Assembly: GCF_018861315.1 (NCBI RefSeq)
Contig: NZ_JAHLDL010000022.1
Coordinates: 18,085 to 82,084, forward strand
From: Clostridium bowmanii
Lineage (GTDB): Bacteria; Bacillota; Clostridia; Clostridiales; Clostridiaceae
Direction of reading: 5' to 3'
Length of the DNA stretch: 64,000 nt
This document shows positions 63,854 through 64,000 of the stretch, piece after piece (position 1 is the first letter of the stretch; each line of letters begins with the position of its first letter). A model generated the notes under the pieces. That model saw only the letters and a list, made by a program, of their open reading frames with translations, was not told the DNA's origin and ran no database searches. The translations under genes were made by a program, and so were the position numbers.

Positions 63854-64000
63854 TTAAATAACCATTTCTAATCCTAATTCGTTTATTCCCTGTTTAAAAA
63901 TATTTTTTAATGCATTTTCATCCCTATCATGAATGCTTTTACACTCTTCACAATTCCATTTTCTTATAGACAGCAGCTTAACCTTCTTATTTACTGCTCC
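63854..64000 (-). CDS. tnpB: TnpB (IS200/IS605 OrfB) C-terminus, cut by the right edge
   Basis: 48 codons up to TAA. WNCEECKSIHDRDENALKNI is the zinc-ribbon end plus the final catalytic Asp motif (HDRDxNA) of TnpB nucleases. The second CxxC of the ribbon is visible; the first lies beyond the edge. Whether the rest is intact cannot be seen. Confidence 0.85.
   Translation of the reverse strand, partial: GAVNKKVKLLSIRKWNCEECKSIHDRDENALKNIFKQGINELGLEMVI

Overview
The window looks like the chromosome of a Clostridium-type Firmicute (Clostridium sensu stricto). It is very AT-rich, has strong GGAGG ribosome binding sites with occasional TTG and GTG starts, and codes for anaerobic metal and cofactor metabolism. 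Species cannot be fixed from the sequence alone. Most of the first 32 kb is read from the minus strand.

Region 1 (1-16.2 kb) is a tungsten/molybdenum and selenium block. The left edge cuts an fdhF-type formate dehydrogenase whose apparent stop is an in-frame UGA at the selenocysteine position. After a tRNA-Ser come, on the plus strand, a NifU-like scaffold missing one ligand cysteine, a double E1-like (ThiF/MoeB) protein with a poly-Asn linker, and a tiny lipoprotein. Facing them is a long minus-strand run: tupA-tupB-tupC (tungstate uptake), mogA, moeA, a moeA-binding-domain fusion, moaA, moaC, a MOSC protein, a sigma-54 activator, then aor, a MoaD-like carrier and an 87-aa protein that also ends in Gly-Gly. 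A leader resembling the Moco/Tuco riboswitch precedes tupA, and a -24/-12 promoter precedes aor. TupB and TupC both carry apparent lesions.

Region 2 (16.7-33 kb) is a complete ethanolamine-utilisation microcompartment locus: eutG, eutS, eutP, eutV, eutW, eutA, eutB, eutC, eutL, a tailed shell protein, eutE, eutM, eutT, pduL-type PTAC, a TIGR02536-like protein, eutN, a PduT-like shell protein, eutH, eutQ. Three two-hairpin ANTAR targets, each fused to a terminator, precede eutG, eutS and eutA. They fit antitermination by the local EutV/EutW pair.

Region 3 (33-52 kb) is mainly carbon supply. It holds a secreted LCAT-like hydrolase, a two-component system beside a DUF2680 secreted protein, a maltodextrin ABC importer with a GH13 enzyme and LacI-type operators, a glpP-controlled glycerol operon (glpA-like, NAD/FAD oxidoreductase, DUF1667, glpK, glpF), a cysteine-rich CCG protein and a cytosolic alpha-amylase.

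Region 4 (51-64 kb) is partly decayed. It has a broken GGCT gene, a broken sensor kinase, a response regulator cut at a dispersed repeat, an amino-acid ABC ATPase remnant and a deleted CobW GTPase. These lie among intact genes for an FTR1 permease, an ABC exporter, the ZnuABC zinc importer under a perfect 21-bp Fur-family operator, and a lone APH-fold kinase. The right edge cuts a TnpB gene with its right end, a candidate omega-RNA region.
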